A DNA stretch of 24,790 bases from Cytophagales bacterium. GTDB taxonomy: Bacteria; Bacteroidota; Bacteroidia; Cytophagales; MED-G16. Shown here piece by piece: positions 17,745 to 24,790 of this stretch. The DNA lies in the NCBI GenBank assembly GCA_029940715.1, contig JAPYTU010000017.1, positions 2,159 to 26,948 of the forward strand, written 5' to 3'. Under the pieces are notes generated by a model, which was not told where the DNA came from, did no database searches, and saw nothing but the letters and a program-made list of their open reading frames with translations. The position numbers and the translations under genes were made by a program. Numbering within the stretch: the first letter of the stretch is position 1; each line of letters opens with the position of its first letter.

Positions 17745-18947
17745 ATGAAATATTTATTAACTCTTATTTTTATTATTGTATCTCAGAATTTGTTTTCACA
17801 AACAACTTTTATTGGTCAGGATAGTTCAAGAAGACCAATTATTACTGCCGTTCCTTTTTTATTGATTTCTCCAGATTCGAGAGGTTCTGCAATGGGAGAA
17901 ACTGGTGTTGCAACTTCTGCTGATGCTTATTCCGTGCACTGGAATAATGCAAAACTTGCTTTTATAGAAAAAAAATATGGATTTAGTCTCTCTTATGTTC
18001 CTTGGTTAGGAAAAATTGTAGATGATATGGCAATATCTTATTTATCTGGTTTTTATAAAATTGATAAGATTCAGGCAATTAGCTTAGATATGAAATATTT
18101 TGATTTAGGTGAAATACAATTGACTGATAATCAAGGTATGTCATTAGGTATTGAAAATCCGAAAGAATTAAGTACAGCTTTTACTTATTCTAGAAAGTTG
18201 ACAAATAATTTATCTTTAGGTGGAACAACAAGATATATATGGTCAAATTTATCGGGTAGTATATCAAATTATTCTGATTCTAAATCTGGAAGTAGTTTTT
18301 CAGTAGATTTAGGATTATACTATAATAAGGAGATAACATTATTAAATAGAACTAGTGAGCTATCATTTGGATCTCATTTCTCAAATATTGGTGGTAAAAT
18401 AACATATGGAAGTTCAAAAAATTTAGACTTTATTCCTATTAATCTTAGATTTGGTTCTGCTTTAAAGACATTTATTGATCAATATAATTCAATAACTATA
18501 GCTCTAGATTTTAATAAATTATTAGTTCCTACACCTCCTATATATGAAAAAGATAATTTAGGAAACTACGTCATGGATCCATTAACAAATAAACCAAAAA
18601 TTTTAAAAGGAAAAAACCCAAATAGATCAGTTTTGAGTGGTATGTTTTCATCATTTTCAGATGCTCCTAATGGATTTTCAGAAGAACTTAAAGAATTTAC
18701 TATATCATCGGGTTTTGAGTATTGGTATAGAGAAATGTTTGCTCTTAGAGGAGGATATTTCTTTGAAAATAATGATAAAGGAGGAAGAAAATTTTTAACA
18801 TTTGGTGCGGGACTAAAATATAATAACTTGGGATTAGATTTTTCTTATATTTCAACCATAGATCAAAATCATCCACTTGCAGAAACTATGAGATTTTCTA
18901 TTGCATTATTATTTAATGATGCTGAGTCTTCTTCTATAGATGATTAA
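17745..18947 (+). CDS. porV: PorV (LptO), type IX secretion outer-membrane shuttle protein
   Basis: PorV is a FadL-like outer-membrane barrel that binds substrates emerging from the SprA pore and carries them to the PorU sortase. The protein has 400 residues with a signal peptide (about 1-19, ending NLFSQ). The family block FLLISPDSRGSAMGETGV followed by HWNNAKLAF is clear, as are the later LGGTTRYIWSNL strand, the proline-rich LLVPTPPIYEKDNLG segment and FEYWYREMFALRGGYFFEN. It starts 3 bases after the porU stop, so both are one transcript. Its stop codon overlaps the stop of the convergent gldH: both TAA codons lie inside the palindrome TGATTAATCA at 18941-18950. Confidence 0.95.
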   Translation: MKYLLTLIFIIVSQNLFSQTTFIGQDSSRRPIITAVPFLLISPDSRGSAMGETGVATSADAYSVHWNNAKLAFIEKKYGFSLSYVPWLGKIVDDMAISYLSGFYKIDKIQAISLDMKYFDLGEIQLTDNQGMSLGIENPKELSTAFTYSRKLTNNLSLGGTTRYIWSNLSGSISNYSDSKSGSSFSVDLGLYYNKEITLLNRTSELSFGSHFSNIGGKITYGSSKNLDFIPINLRFGSALKTFIDQYNSITIALDFNKLLVPTPPIYEKDNLGNYVMDPLTNKPKILKGKNPNRSVLSGMFSSFSDAPNGFSEELKEFTISSGFEYWYREMFALRGGYFFENNDKGGRKFLTFGAGLKYNNLGLDFSYISTIDQNHPLAETMRFSIALLFNDAESSSIDD

Positions 18948-19408
18948 TCATTTGTAATAATTAATCCTATAGAATTTATTCCATTTAATGTTTCTTTCCT
19001 CATAGATTGTCTTATTAGAAAAGTATATTCTGATTGTTTACTTAGAGAATCTATTTGAAAAATTAATGAGTCTATGGTATATTGTTTTAATAGACCAGAA
19101 CCTATTGGTATGCCAAATTTTTTATCAAATAAATCAAATTCTATCATTTTAGAATTTATAATCTTTTTATTTGAATCAAGTAGTGAATATGATGAATAAA
19201 AATTTTGAAATGGATAGTCTACTGTATAATTAATACTCAGGTTAATATTTAATTTTTTATTTTCTAGATTGTTAAATTCAAAAACAATAGTTGAATCTGT
19301 GTGCCATTTATTTTCATTAAAAATGTAATAATTAGAATAAATAGTATTTTTTGTACACGATGATAATAAAGATAAAAACGGAATTAATAAGCTTAAAAAT
19401 ACTTTCAT
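18944..19408 (-). CDS. gldH: Gliding motility lipoprotein GldH
   Basis: GldH is a small lipoprotein required for gliding in Flavobacterium; its biochemical role is unclear. This 154-residue protein has a lipoprotein signal with SLLSSC, so Cys18 is the predicted lipidation site. Family features are the early tryptophan in NENKWHTDS, DYPFQNFY (64-71), the glycine-containing FGIPIGSGL segment, and the C-terminal IRQSMRKETLNGINSIGLII. The length matches the family. It lies 4 bases downstream of purD on the same strand and is presumably co-transcribed with it; its end overlaps the convergent porV end by 4 bases. Whether this organism glides cannot be concluded from this gene alone. Confidence 0.88.
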   Translation of the reverse strand: MKVFLSLLIPFLSLLSSCTKNTIYSNYYIFNENKWHTDSTIVFEFNNLENKKLNINLSINYTVDYPFQNFYSSYSLLDSNKKIINSKMIEFDLFDKKFGIPIGSGLLKQYTIDSLIFQIDSLSKQSEYTFLIRQSMRKETLNGINSIGLIITND

Positions 19409-19412
19409 TTAA

Positions 19413-20693
19413 TTATTTTTTTAATAAATCTTTTCCTATGTCTTTTCTATAATATTTATTGTTCCATGATATAGATTTTGCTAAATTATAGGAATTATTT
19501 AGTGCAGAGTTTAAATCATTTCCCAATCCAGTGCAAGCGATAACTCTGCCTCCATTAGTTACAACTTTGTTATCATTTAATTTTGTTCCAGCATGAAAAA
19601 TTATACTCTCATTTTTTTCTTCAAGATTTGATATTATATCTCCTTTAGAATATTTTTCAGGATATCCATTAGATGCTAGTATAACTGTTGTTGCAAACTT
19701 GTTTTCAATTTCTAATTCTATTTCTTTAATTCTATTATTAATACATTTTAAAATAATATCAACGAAATCATTTTTTATTCTAGGAATTACAACTTGAGTT
19801 TCAGGATCTCCCATTCTAACATTATATTCTATTACATAGGGTTTTCCTTGGACATTCATTAGTCCTGCAAAAATAAAACCTTTGAAATCTATATTTTCAT
19901 TATTTAATCCATCTACAGTAGGTTTTATTATTGACTCTTCTACTAATTGTAAGAATTGTTTAGTAGCAAAATTTACAGGAGATACTGCTCCCATTCCTCC
20001 AGTATTTAAACCTGTATCATTTTCTCCAATTCTCTTATAGTCTTTTGCTTCTGGTAGAACTATGTAGTCTTTTCCATCAGAAATAACAAACACAGAAACT
20101 TCAATACCTTCTAAAAATTCTTCTATTAAAACATTCTTACTTGCTTCACCAAATTGCTCATTTAAAAGCATATTATTTAGATTTTTTTTAGCTTCTTCAA
20201 TATTTTCAGAAATTATGACACCTTTTCCAGCAGCTAAACCATCGGCTTTTAAAACATATGGAGCTTTCATAGTTTCTAAAAACTTAAATGCTTCATCTAT
20301 AGTTTCTTTATTGAAGGTTTTTGACTTACCACAGGGAATTTTATTTCTAAACATAAAATCTTTAGAAAAATTTTTGCTTCCTTCTAATTGAGCTCCTTTT
20401 TTACTTGGACCAAAAATTTTAACATTTGTTAATTCTGAATCATTATTAAAAAAATCAACTATCCCTCTAACAAGAGGTTCTTCAGGACCAACTACTACTA
20501 ATTCTATGTTATTTTTTATAACGAAGTCTTTAATTTCATTAAAATCATTAATATTTAAATATATATTTTCAGCAATGTTTTGTGTGCCAGCATTCCCAGG
20601 AGCTACAAATAGTTTTTTACATAATTTACTTTTTGAGATTTTCCATGCAAACGCATGTTCACGTCCTCCAGAACCTAATAAAAGTATATTCAT
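19413..20693 (-). CDS. purD: Phosphoribosylamine-glycine ligase (GARS)
   Basis: PurD catalyses the second step of de novo purine synthesis, the ATP-dependent joining of glycine to phosphoribosylamine. The 426-residue protein is of standard length for the monofunctional enzyme. Visible motifs are LLGSGGREHAFAWK (5-18), VVVGPEEPLVRGIVD (66-80), the ATP-grasp core KADGLAAGKGVI (149-160), EEFLEGIEVS (191-200), TGGMGAVSPV (231-240) and the metal/ATP-binding EYNVRMGDPETQ (289-300). It is the first gene of the purD-gldH pair. A TATTTTTG promoter motif on the minus strand ends 4 bases before its ATG. Confidence 0.98.
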   Translation of the reverse strand: MNILLLGSGGREHAFAWKISKSKLCKKLFVAPGNAGTQNIAENIYLNINDFNEIKDFVIKNNIELVVVGPEEPLVRGIVDFFNNDSELTNVKIFGPSKKGAQLEGSKNFSKDFMFRNKIPCGKSKTFNKETIDEAFKFLETMKAPYVLKADGLAAGKGVIISENIEEAKKNLNNMLLNEQFGEASKNVLIEEFLEGIEVSVFVISDGKDYIVLPEAKDYKRIGENDTGLNTGGMGAVSPVNFATKQFLQLVEESIIKPTVDGLNNENIDFKGFIFAGLMNVQGKPYVIEYNVRMGDPETQVVIPRIKNDFVDIILKCINNRIKEIELEIENKFATTVILASNGYPEKYSKGDIISNLEEKNESIIFHAGTKLNDNKVVTNGGRVIACTGLGNDLNSALNNSYNLAKSISWNNKYYRKDIGKDLLKK

Positions 20694-20697
20694 AATT

Positions 20698-20705
20698 CAA
20701 AAATA
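20698..20705 (-). promoter_or_regulatory. Promoter -7 element for purD-gldH
   Basis: On the minus strand, TATTTTTG matches the Bacteroidota TAnnTTTG consensus exactly and ends 4 bases before the purD ATG, implying a leaderless or nearly leaderless transcript. No clear TTTG is visible at the expected -33 position, so the call rests on one element and on position. Confidence 0.45.
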
Positions 20706-20743
20706 TTACTTAAATAGTATATATTGTTATTAAAATTAAAGAA

Positions 20744-21148
20744 ATGAAAAAAATTGCTATAAGTGGTTATTTTGATCCGATTCATGTAGGCCATTTAGAA
20801 TATATTGAAATGTCTAAAAAACTTGGTGATTATCTTATTGTCATTGTTAATAATAATAAACAATGTGTTTTAAAAAAGGGGAAACCTTTTATGGATGAAA
20901 TGGATAGAATGAAAATTGTAAAAGCCATTAAATGGGTTGATGAGGTATTTTTATCTGTTGATCAAGATGGTACAGTTTGTAAAAGCTTAGAGAAAATTAA
21001 ACCTGATATTTTTACAAATGGTGGAGATAGACATAATACAGAATGCCCTGAGGCTGCTGTCTGCAGAAAGTATGAGATAGAATTACTTGATGGGATGGGT
21101 GATAAAATAAGAAGTAGTTCTGATTTAACAGGTATAACATCAAAATAA
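20744..21148 (+). CDS. TagD/RfaE-like nucleotidyltransferase (cytidylyl-/adenylyltransferase family)
   Basis: This is a 134-residue single-domain enzyme of the HxGH nucleotidyltransferase superfamily, which joins CMP or AMP to a phosphorylated substrate. HVGH at 14-17 in GYFDPIHVGHLEYI is the nucleotide-binding site. Also visible are NGGDRHNTECPEA and the C-terminal RSSS (123-126), which takes the position of the RTTGIST-type second motif. The size fits glycerol-3-phosphate cytidylyltransferase (TagD) or the stand-alone adenylyltransferase domain of HldE; the GDRHN segment resembles HldE-like proteins more. No sugar, heptose or teichoic-acid genes are adjacent, so the substrate is unassigned. 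It diverges from purD across 50 bases; a weak TATATTG lies at 20720-20726. Confidence 0.82.
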   Translation: MKKIAISGYFDPIHVGHLEYIEMSKKLGDYLIVIVNNNKQCVLKKGKPFMDEMDRMKIVKAIKWVDEVFLSVDQDGTVCKSLEKIKPDIFTNGGDRHNTECPEAAVCRKYEIELLDGMGDKIRSSSDLTGITSK

Positions 21149-21167
21149 AATAATTTTCTATTTATAG

Positions 21168-21266
21168 ATGCTTAAGAAAATAGTTATTGAAAATTATTTA
21201 ACTGAATCTAATGCCTATCATAAATTTTTTTTGTCTTATGAATTGTTTGGTAGAAAAATATTATAA
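21168..21266 (+). CDS. Possible small protein of 32 residues, unknown
   Basis: An ATG 19 bases after the preceding stop opens a 32-residue frame starting MLKKIVIENYLTES and ending YELFGRKIL, with its TAA 2 bases before the end of the convergent rlmB. It fills the only free space between the two genes exactly. There is no signal peptide or membrane segment. I do not recognise it. Composition (charged N terminus, aromatic-rich middle) looks protein-like, but at this length a chance ORF cannot be excluded. Confidence 0.35.
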   Translation: MLKKIVIENYLTESNAYHKFFLSYELFGRKIL

Positions 21267-21268
21267 GT

Positions 21269-22009
21269 CTATTTAGTTCTTTGCCTAATTAATTCATACA
21301 GAATAATTGAAGTGCTTGTAGATACATTTAATGAATCAATTTTTCCATACATAGGTATTTTTACTTTATTATCACTAAGATTTAGAAGTGATGATGATAT
21401 TCCATTTTTTTCAGAGCCTAGGATTATTGCTGTAGGAGTTAGATAGTCAATACTAAAAATACTATCTTTTGCTTTTTCATTACACGATACGATATTTAAG
21501 CCACTTTCTTTTAATTGATTAACTGTATTTTTTAAACTTTTAACTTTACAAACTGACACATAATTTAATGCTCCTGCTGAAGTTTTTATAGCATCACTTG
21601 TTATTAATGCACCTCCTTTGTTTGGTATAATAATTGCATCTACTTGAGCAGCTTCTGCAACGCGTGTTATAGCACCAAAATTTCTTGTGTCAGTAATTCT
21701 ATCTAAAATTAGTACAATTGGGTCTTTACCATTTTCATAACATCTTTGAATAATTTCATCAAGGGGTTGGTAGGGGATTGGAGAGATATAACATATAACT
21801 CCCTGATGATTTTTTCTAGTTACTCTATTTAATTTTTCTTTTGGTACAAGCGATATATTAATTTTCTGTTTTGATGCTAGGAATTTGATTTCTTGGATAG
21901 TTTCTTTTATGATATTTTTTTGAATAAAAATTTTTTCTATAGTTTTTCTTGAATTTAGAGCTTCTATAACCGGTCTAGTTCCAAATATTATGTCTTTTTT
22001 TTTGTTCAT
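21269..22009 (-). CDS. rlmB: 23S rRNA (guanosine-2'-O-)-methyltransferase, TrmH/SpoU family
   Basis: This SPOUT-class enzyme uses S-adenosylmethionine to methylate the 2'-O of a conserved guanosine in 23S rRNA (G2251 in E. coli). At 246 residues it has the N-terminal substrate-binding domain (IIFGTRPVIEALNS at the start, NHQGVICYISP near 67-77) and the knotted C-terminal domain. Motif 1 is LILDRITDTRNFGAITRVAEA (100-120), motif 2 is ILGSEKNGIS (196-205), and motif 3 is VKIPMYGKIDSLNVSTSTSI (216-235). The last has STS where many homologues have SVA. Assignment to RlmB rather than to a TrmH-type tRNA methylase rests on the N-terminal domain and the group 3 pattern. It is transcribed alone. Confidence 0.9.
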   Translation of the reverse strand: MNKKKDIIFGTRPVIEALNSRKTIEKIFIQKNIIKETIQEIKFLASKQKINISLVPKEKLNRVTRKNHQGVICYISPIPYQPLDEIIQRCYENGKDPIVLILDRITDTRNFGAITRVAEAAQVDAIIIPNKGGALITSDAIKTSAGALNYVSVCKVKSLKNTVNQLKESGLNIVSCNEKAKDSIFSIDYLTPTAIILGSEKNGISSSLLNLSDNKVKIPMYGKIDSLNVSTSTSIILYELIRQRTK

Positions 22010-22121
22010 GGAGTTTAATTGAATGAATAGGAGATATTTTTATTTAAATATATTGAATTCATAATTAAATTTTATGTTTAAGTGCTTTAGATGAGTTTGT
22101 TAAAAATATTATATTACTTAG

Positions 22122-23720
22122 ATGAAAAACGGAATTTCATATAAGCAGAATAAAATAGAAGGAGTCTTTGATTACATCTTAATTGGATCAGGTCCTGGAT
22201 CTCTTGCTTGTGCTTCTGTACTTTCAAAATATGGGAAAAGGTGTTGTGTTCTTGAAAAACACTATACAGCAGGGGGTTTTACACATGTGTTTAGAAGAAG
22301 AGGATATGAATGGGATGTAGGAGTTCATTATATAGGAGATGTAAATCGTCCAACAACGTTATTGTTTAAAATTTTTAATTATATCACTGAAGGAAGACTT
22401 AAATGGGAAGACATGGGAGAGATTTATGATAAAGTTATTTTAGGTGATGAGGAATTCCACTTTGTTAAAGGATCAGAAAATTTTAAAAAAGAAATTAAAA
22501 AAAATTTTTCAGATCCTGAAGATCAAAAAGCAATTGATAAATATATAGACCTAATTTATAGGGCAAGTAATGCTTCTAAAGGATTTTATTATGAAAAAGT
22601 CCTACCTAATTTTATTACTTACTTTTTGGGGAACAAGTTGAGAAAAAAATATATGAAGTTTGCTTCTAGGACAACGCTTGAAGTACTACAAGATCTTACT
22701 AATAATAAAAAGCTTATTGCTCTTTTAACAGCACAATATGGTGATTATGGTCTTCCACCATCAAAAAGTAGTTTTGCTATGCATGCTATGGTGGCAAAGC
22801 ATTATATGAAAGGAGGTTCTTATCCAATAGGTGGTGCTGGTCAAATCTGCGCATCTATGCTTCCTACCATACGCAAAGGAGGTGGAGAAGTGTATACAAG
22901 AGCTGGAGTTGAACAAATTCTATTTAAAAATAATAGAGCTATTGGAGTTAAAATGGAAGATGAAAAAGAATTTTTTGCTCCAGTAATTATTAGTGGTGTA
23001 GGGTATTTTAATACATATAAAATGATACCAAATTGGATATCTAAAAAGATACAATGGAAAAAAAATAATTTAAAAATGAAAAGGTCTTTATCACATATGA
23101 GCTTATACATTGGACTTAAAGGGACAACTAAGGATTTAGGCTTGAAAAAAGCAAATTATTGGATTTATCCTGGTGATTATGATCACGATTTGTCAATGTC
23201 AAAATTTTTAGATAATCCTGAAAAAGAATCATTTGCTCTTACCTACATCTCTTTTCCATCTGCCAAAGATCCTACTTGGCAAGAACGTTATCCTAAAAAA
23301 AGTACAATTGAAGTTATCACTTTTGCTCCTTATCAATGGTTTAATAAATGGGAACAAAAAGAATGGAAAAAACGTGGTGGAGAATACGATAATCTTAAAG
23401 AAAAATATTCTCAAAGATTATTACAACAACTCTATAGAGTGGAACCACAATTAGAAGGAAAAATTGATCATTATGAACTTTCTACTCCTCTATCTACAAG
23501 TCATTTTGTGAATTATGATAAAGGTGAGATTTATGGTTTATCGCATGACCCTCCCCGTTTTAAGAATAAGTTTCTAAAACCAAGAACTAACCTCAAAAAT
23601 CTTTTTCTTACTGGTCAAGATATTGCTACAGCTGGTGTTAGTGGAGCTTTAGTTGGTGGAATTCTTACAGCTTCTACTATTCTTAATAGGAATGTTATTA
23701 AAGAAATTGTTTCAAAATAA
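22122..23720 (+). CDS. Phytoene-desaturase/RetSat-like FAD-dependent oxidoreductase
   Basis: This is a 532-residue flavoprotein of the CrtI/retinol saturase (all-trans-retinol 13,14-reductase) group, which reduces, desaturates or isomerises polyene substrates. The dinucleotide-binding motif IGSGPGSLACASVL (21-34) is followed by VLEKHYTAGGFTHVF (43-57) and YEWDVGVHYIG (62-72), typical of the RetSat branch. The C-terminal FAD segment LFLTGQDIATAGVSGALVGG (near 495-515) is intact. GGSYPIGGAGQICASM in the middle matches the family. No crtB, crtY or other carotenoid gene is nearby, so the substrate is undefined and the reaction could be on a carotenoid, retinoid or another lipid. The ATG at 22122 is chosen because the Rossmann motif begins at the usual distance. 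Confidence 0.87.
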   Translation: MKNGISYKQNKIEGVFDYILIGSGPGSLACASVLSKYGKRCCVLEKHYTAGGFTHVFRRRGYEWDVGVHYIGDVNRPTTLLFKIFNYITEGRLKWEDMGEIYDKVILGDEEFHFVKGSENFKKEIKKNFSDPEDQKAIDKYIDLIYRASNASKGFYYEKVLPNFITYFLGNKLRKKYMKFASRTTLEVLQDLTNNKKLIALLTAQYGDYGLPPSKSSFAMHAMVAKHYMKGGSYPIGGAGQICASMLPTIRKGGGEVYTRAGVEQILFKNNRAIGVKMEDEKEFFAPVIISGVGYFNTYKMIPNWISKKIQWKKNNLKMKRSLSHMSLYIGLKGTTKDLGLKKANYWIYPGDYDHDLSMSKFLDNPEKESFALTYISFPSAKDPTWQERYPKKSTIEVITFAPYQWFNKWEQKEWKKRGGEYDNLKEKYSQRLLQQLYRVEPQLEGKIDHYELSTPLSTSHFVNYDKGEIYGLSHDPPRFKNKFLKPRTNLKNLFLTGQDIATAGVSGALVGGILTASTILNRNVIKEIVSK

Positions 23721-23737
23721 TTATTTAAATACAGAAC

Positions 23738-24790
23738 TTAATTCAGCATCAGTATTTCATTTATTATTTTAAAATTTTGATTCAATTCTATATTAATTGG
23801 ACCTTTGGTATTAAAAAAATTATTTATTATCCATTTTGTTTCTTCTGTTGAACCGTGATTGCTATTTAATAATTGCTTTGAAAATTTTTTGCTTGCTTCT
23901 ATACCTTCTAATTTTTTTATAGATTTTAGACCTAGCCAATGGGAAAAACTTTTATTATTGATATTGCTCCTTGAGTAATCAATTATCTTTTTAAGATATT
24001 TTTCTGCCTTATTATTATCTAGTTTAGAGTAACAATGGAAAAGTAAATAATCTTGAATTCTTTCATCTACATTATATGGTTTGCCTACTCCTAATTGCTC
24101 AGGCCATTCTTTGGAAGTATTTATTAGATTAATTGCTTTATTATAATCCTTTTTGTTTATTTCTTCCATAGTTGATCCAAAATAAGCGTTTGTATATAAA
24201 TCTCTTCCTTCTCCGGCATGTTCATATGGTAGAATATGTAATGTATTAAGAGATGATACTGCAGTTTTATATTTTTTTAATTCTATTAATATTTTAACAT
24301 AATCCATTCCTATTATGTAATTGGATTTATTTTGATTGTATGTTTTTTTTATTATTCCAAGGGCATCTGTATTTTTCTCTTTTGACATATAGTAATTTGC
24401 TAAGGCTCTTGCAACTCTCCAATTAGATGCATCTAAAGTGTATGCTTTTTTAAGATCTTTTAGAGGATCTATTTGTTTCTCATTTTTTAGAAGGTGTGCG
24501 CGGGAAAGATAAAATGTAGAATGGTTAGGAACATTTTGTAGTGATATAAATTTTTCAATGGTTTCATCGATTCTATTTTTTCCCCACAAATTAAGGCCAA
24601 GAAAGTAAGTAATTTTCCAGTCTGATATGACTGAATTTGCCCATTTTAATACTTCAATAGTTTCTCTTCTGAATGGAAAAACAAAATCAACTAAAGAAGA
24701 TTGAACTATAGTTTTTAATTTGTCTTTATCTTTTTTGAGAAAACTTTCCCAAATCTTATTGATTGATTCATTTGGACCAAGGTCTAAAAG
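23738..24790 (-). CDS. TPR-repeat protein, DUF5107-like (N terminus outside window)
   Basis: The minus-strand frame is open to the right edge, giving 350 visible residues; the TTG at 24589 is only an internal codon and the gene starts beyond 24790. The visible part is mostly helical with tetratricopeptide-like repeats, for example FYLSRAHLLKNEKQIDPLKDLKKAYTLD followed by NWRVARALANYYMSKEKNTDALGIIKK. Two landmarks, FPFRRET (visible residues 38-44) and LPYEHAGEGRDLY (about 187-199), resemble the conserved VFPFRPET and P-EGA-EGR-LY blocks of DUF5107 proteins, which as I recall are near 1000 residues with an N-terminal beta domain. The function of that family is unknown; links to sugar metabolism have been suggested by context. 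It ends 17 bases from the convergent oxidoreductase gene. Confidence 0.65.
   Translation of the reverse strand, partial: LLDLGPNESINKIWESFLKKDKDKLKTIVQSSLVDFVFPFRRETIEVLKWANSVISDWKITYFLGLNLWGKNRIDETIEKFISLQNVPNHSTFYLSRAHLLKNEKQIDPLKDLKKAYTLDASNWRVARALANYYMSKEKNTDALGIIKKTYNQNKSNYIIGMDYVKILIELKKYKTAVSSLNTLHILPYEHAGEGRDLYTNAYFGSTMEEINKKDYNKAINLINTSKEWPEQLGVGKPYNVDERIQDYLLFHCYSKLDNNKAEKYLKKIIDYSRSNINNKSFSHWLGLKSIKKLEGIEASKKFSKQLLNSNHGSTEETKWIINNFFNTKGPINIELNQNFKIINEILMLN

Noticed and set aside
20506..20733. 75-residue plus-strand ORF opposite the start of purD
   Set aside because: It lies over the conserved N terminus of purD on the other strand and has no recognisable features; treated as a shadow frame.
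22010..22121. Riboswitch or structured RNA in the 112-base divergent gap between rlmB and the RetSat-like gene
   Set aside because: The gap is almost wholly A/T with no stable stems or known riboswitch core; only a stray TTTG at 22096-22099 without a correctly spaced -7 element.
22841..23110. 89-residue minus-strand ORF, and two further frames at 23229-23454, inside the RetSat-like gene
   Set aside because: All overlap conserved coding sequence of the oxidoreductase and show no motif.
1..24790. CRISPR arrays, transposons, prophage, toxin-antitoxin or other defence systems
   Set aside because: I saw no spaced repeats, terminal inverted repeats, transposase, integrase or paired small toxin-like genes; all sizeable genes fit housekeeping or secretion families.

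Overview
The window looks like a chromosome segment of a free-living, probably marine member of the Bacteroidota (Flavobacteriales-like). Three things point there. Base composition is very AT-rich (roughly a quarter to 30% G+C by eye, not counted). Start codons have no Shine-Dalgarno sequences, and at least two genes are preceded by the Bacteroidota promoter signature TAnnTTTG. The gene content includes four parts of the type IX secretion/gliding machinery (SprA, PorU, PorV, GldH). Coding density is very high: no gap reaches 300 bases, several genes overlap by 4 to 20 bases, and I saw no insertion sequence, phage gene, CRISPR array, tRNA or rRNA.

Layout. At 1-7966 (+), sprA (5' end outside the window) is followed by gcvH, a VanZ-like membrane gene and a tonB-type gene. 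At 7970-12999 (-) lies a probable three-gene operon read right to left: a FAD-dependent oxidoreductase, a large outer-membrane protein combining a peptidase-like domain, a TolB-like propeller and an Omp85-like barrel, and yicC. At 13050-18947 (+), a metallo-beta-lactamase-fold hydrolase and pssA overlap in a TTGA junction and are followed by porU and porV. At 18944-20693 (-), purD and gldH form a pair whose end overlaps the end of porV. From 20744 on come single genes with alternating strands: a TagD/RfaE-like nucleotidyltransferase (+), a possible 32-residue ORF (+), rlmB (-), a CrtI/RetSat-type oxidoreductase (+), and a large TPR protein (-) that runs off the right edge.

How the genes work together. 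SprA is the outer-membrane translocon of type IX secretion, PorV collects substrates leaving SprA, PorU is the cell-surface sortase that removes their C-terminal signal, and GldH is a lipoprotein of the associated gliding apparatus. The other genes are mostly housekeeping: glycine cleavage, purine synthesis, phospholipid synthesis, rRNA methylation, RNA turnover and energy transduction to the outer membrane. The least understood item is the 1036-residue propeller-barrel protein at 8843-11953. I did not find an obviously new multi-gene system. The best candidates for follow-up are that protein with its translationally coupled oxidoreductase, the promoters placed only 4 to 7 bases from start codons, and the small ORF at 21168.
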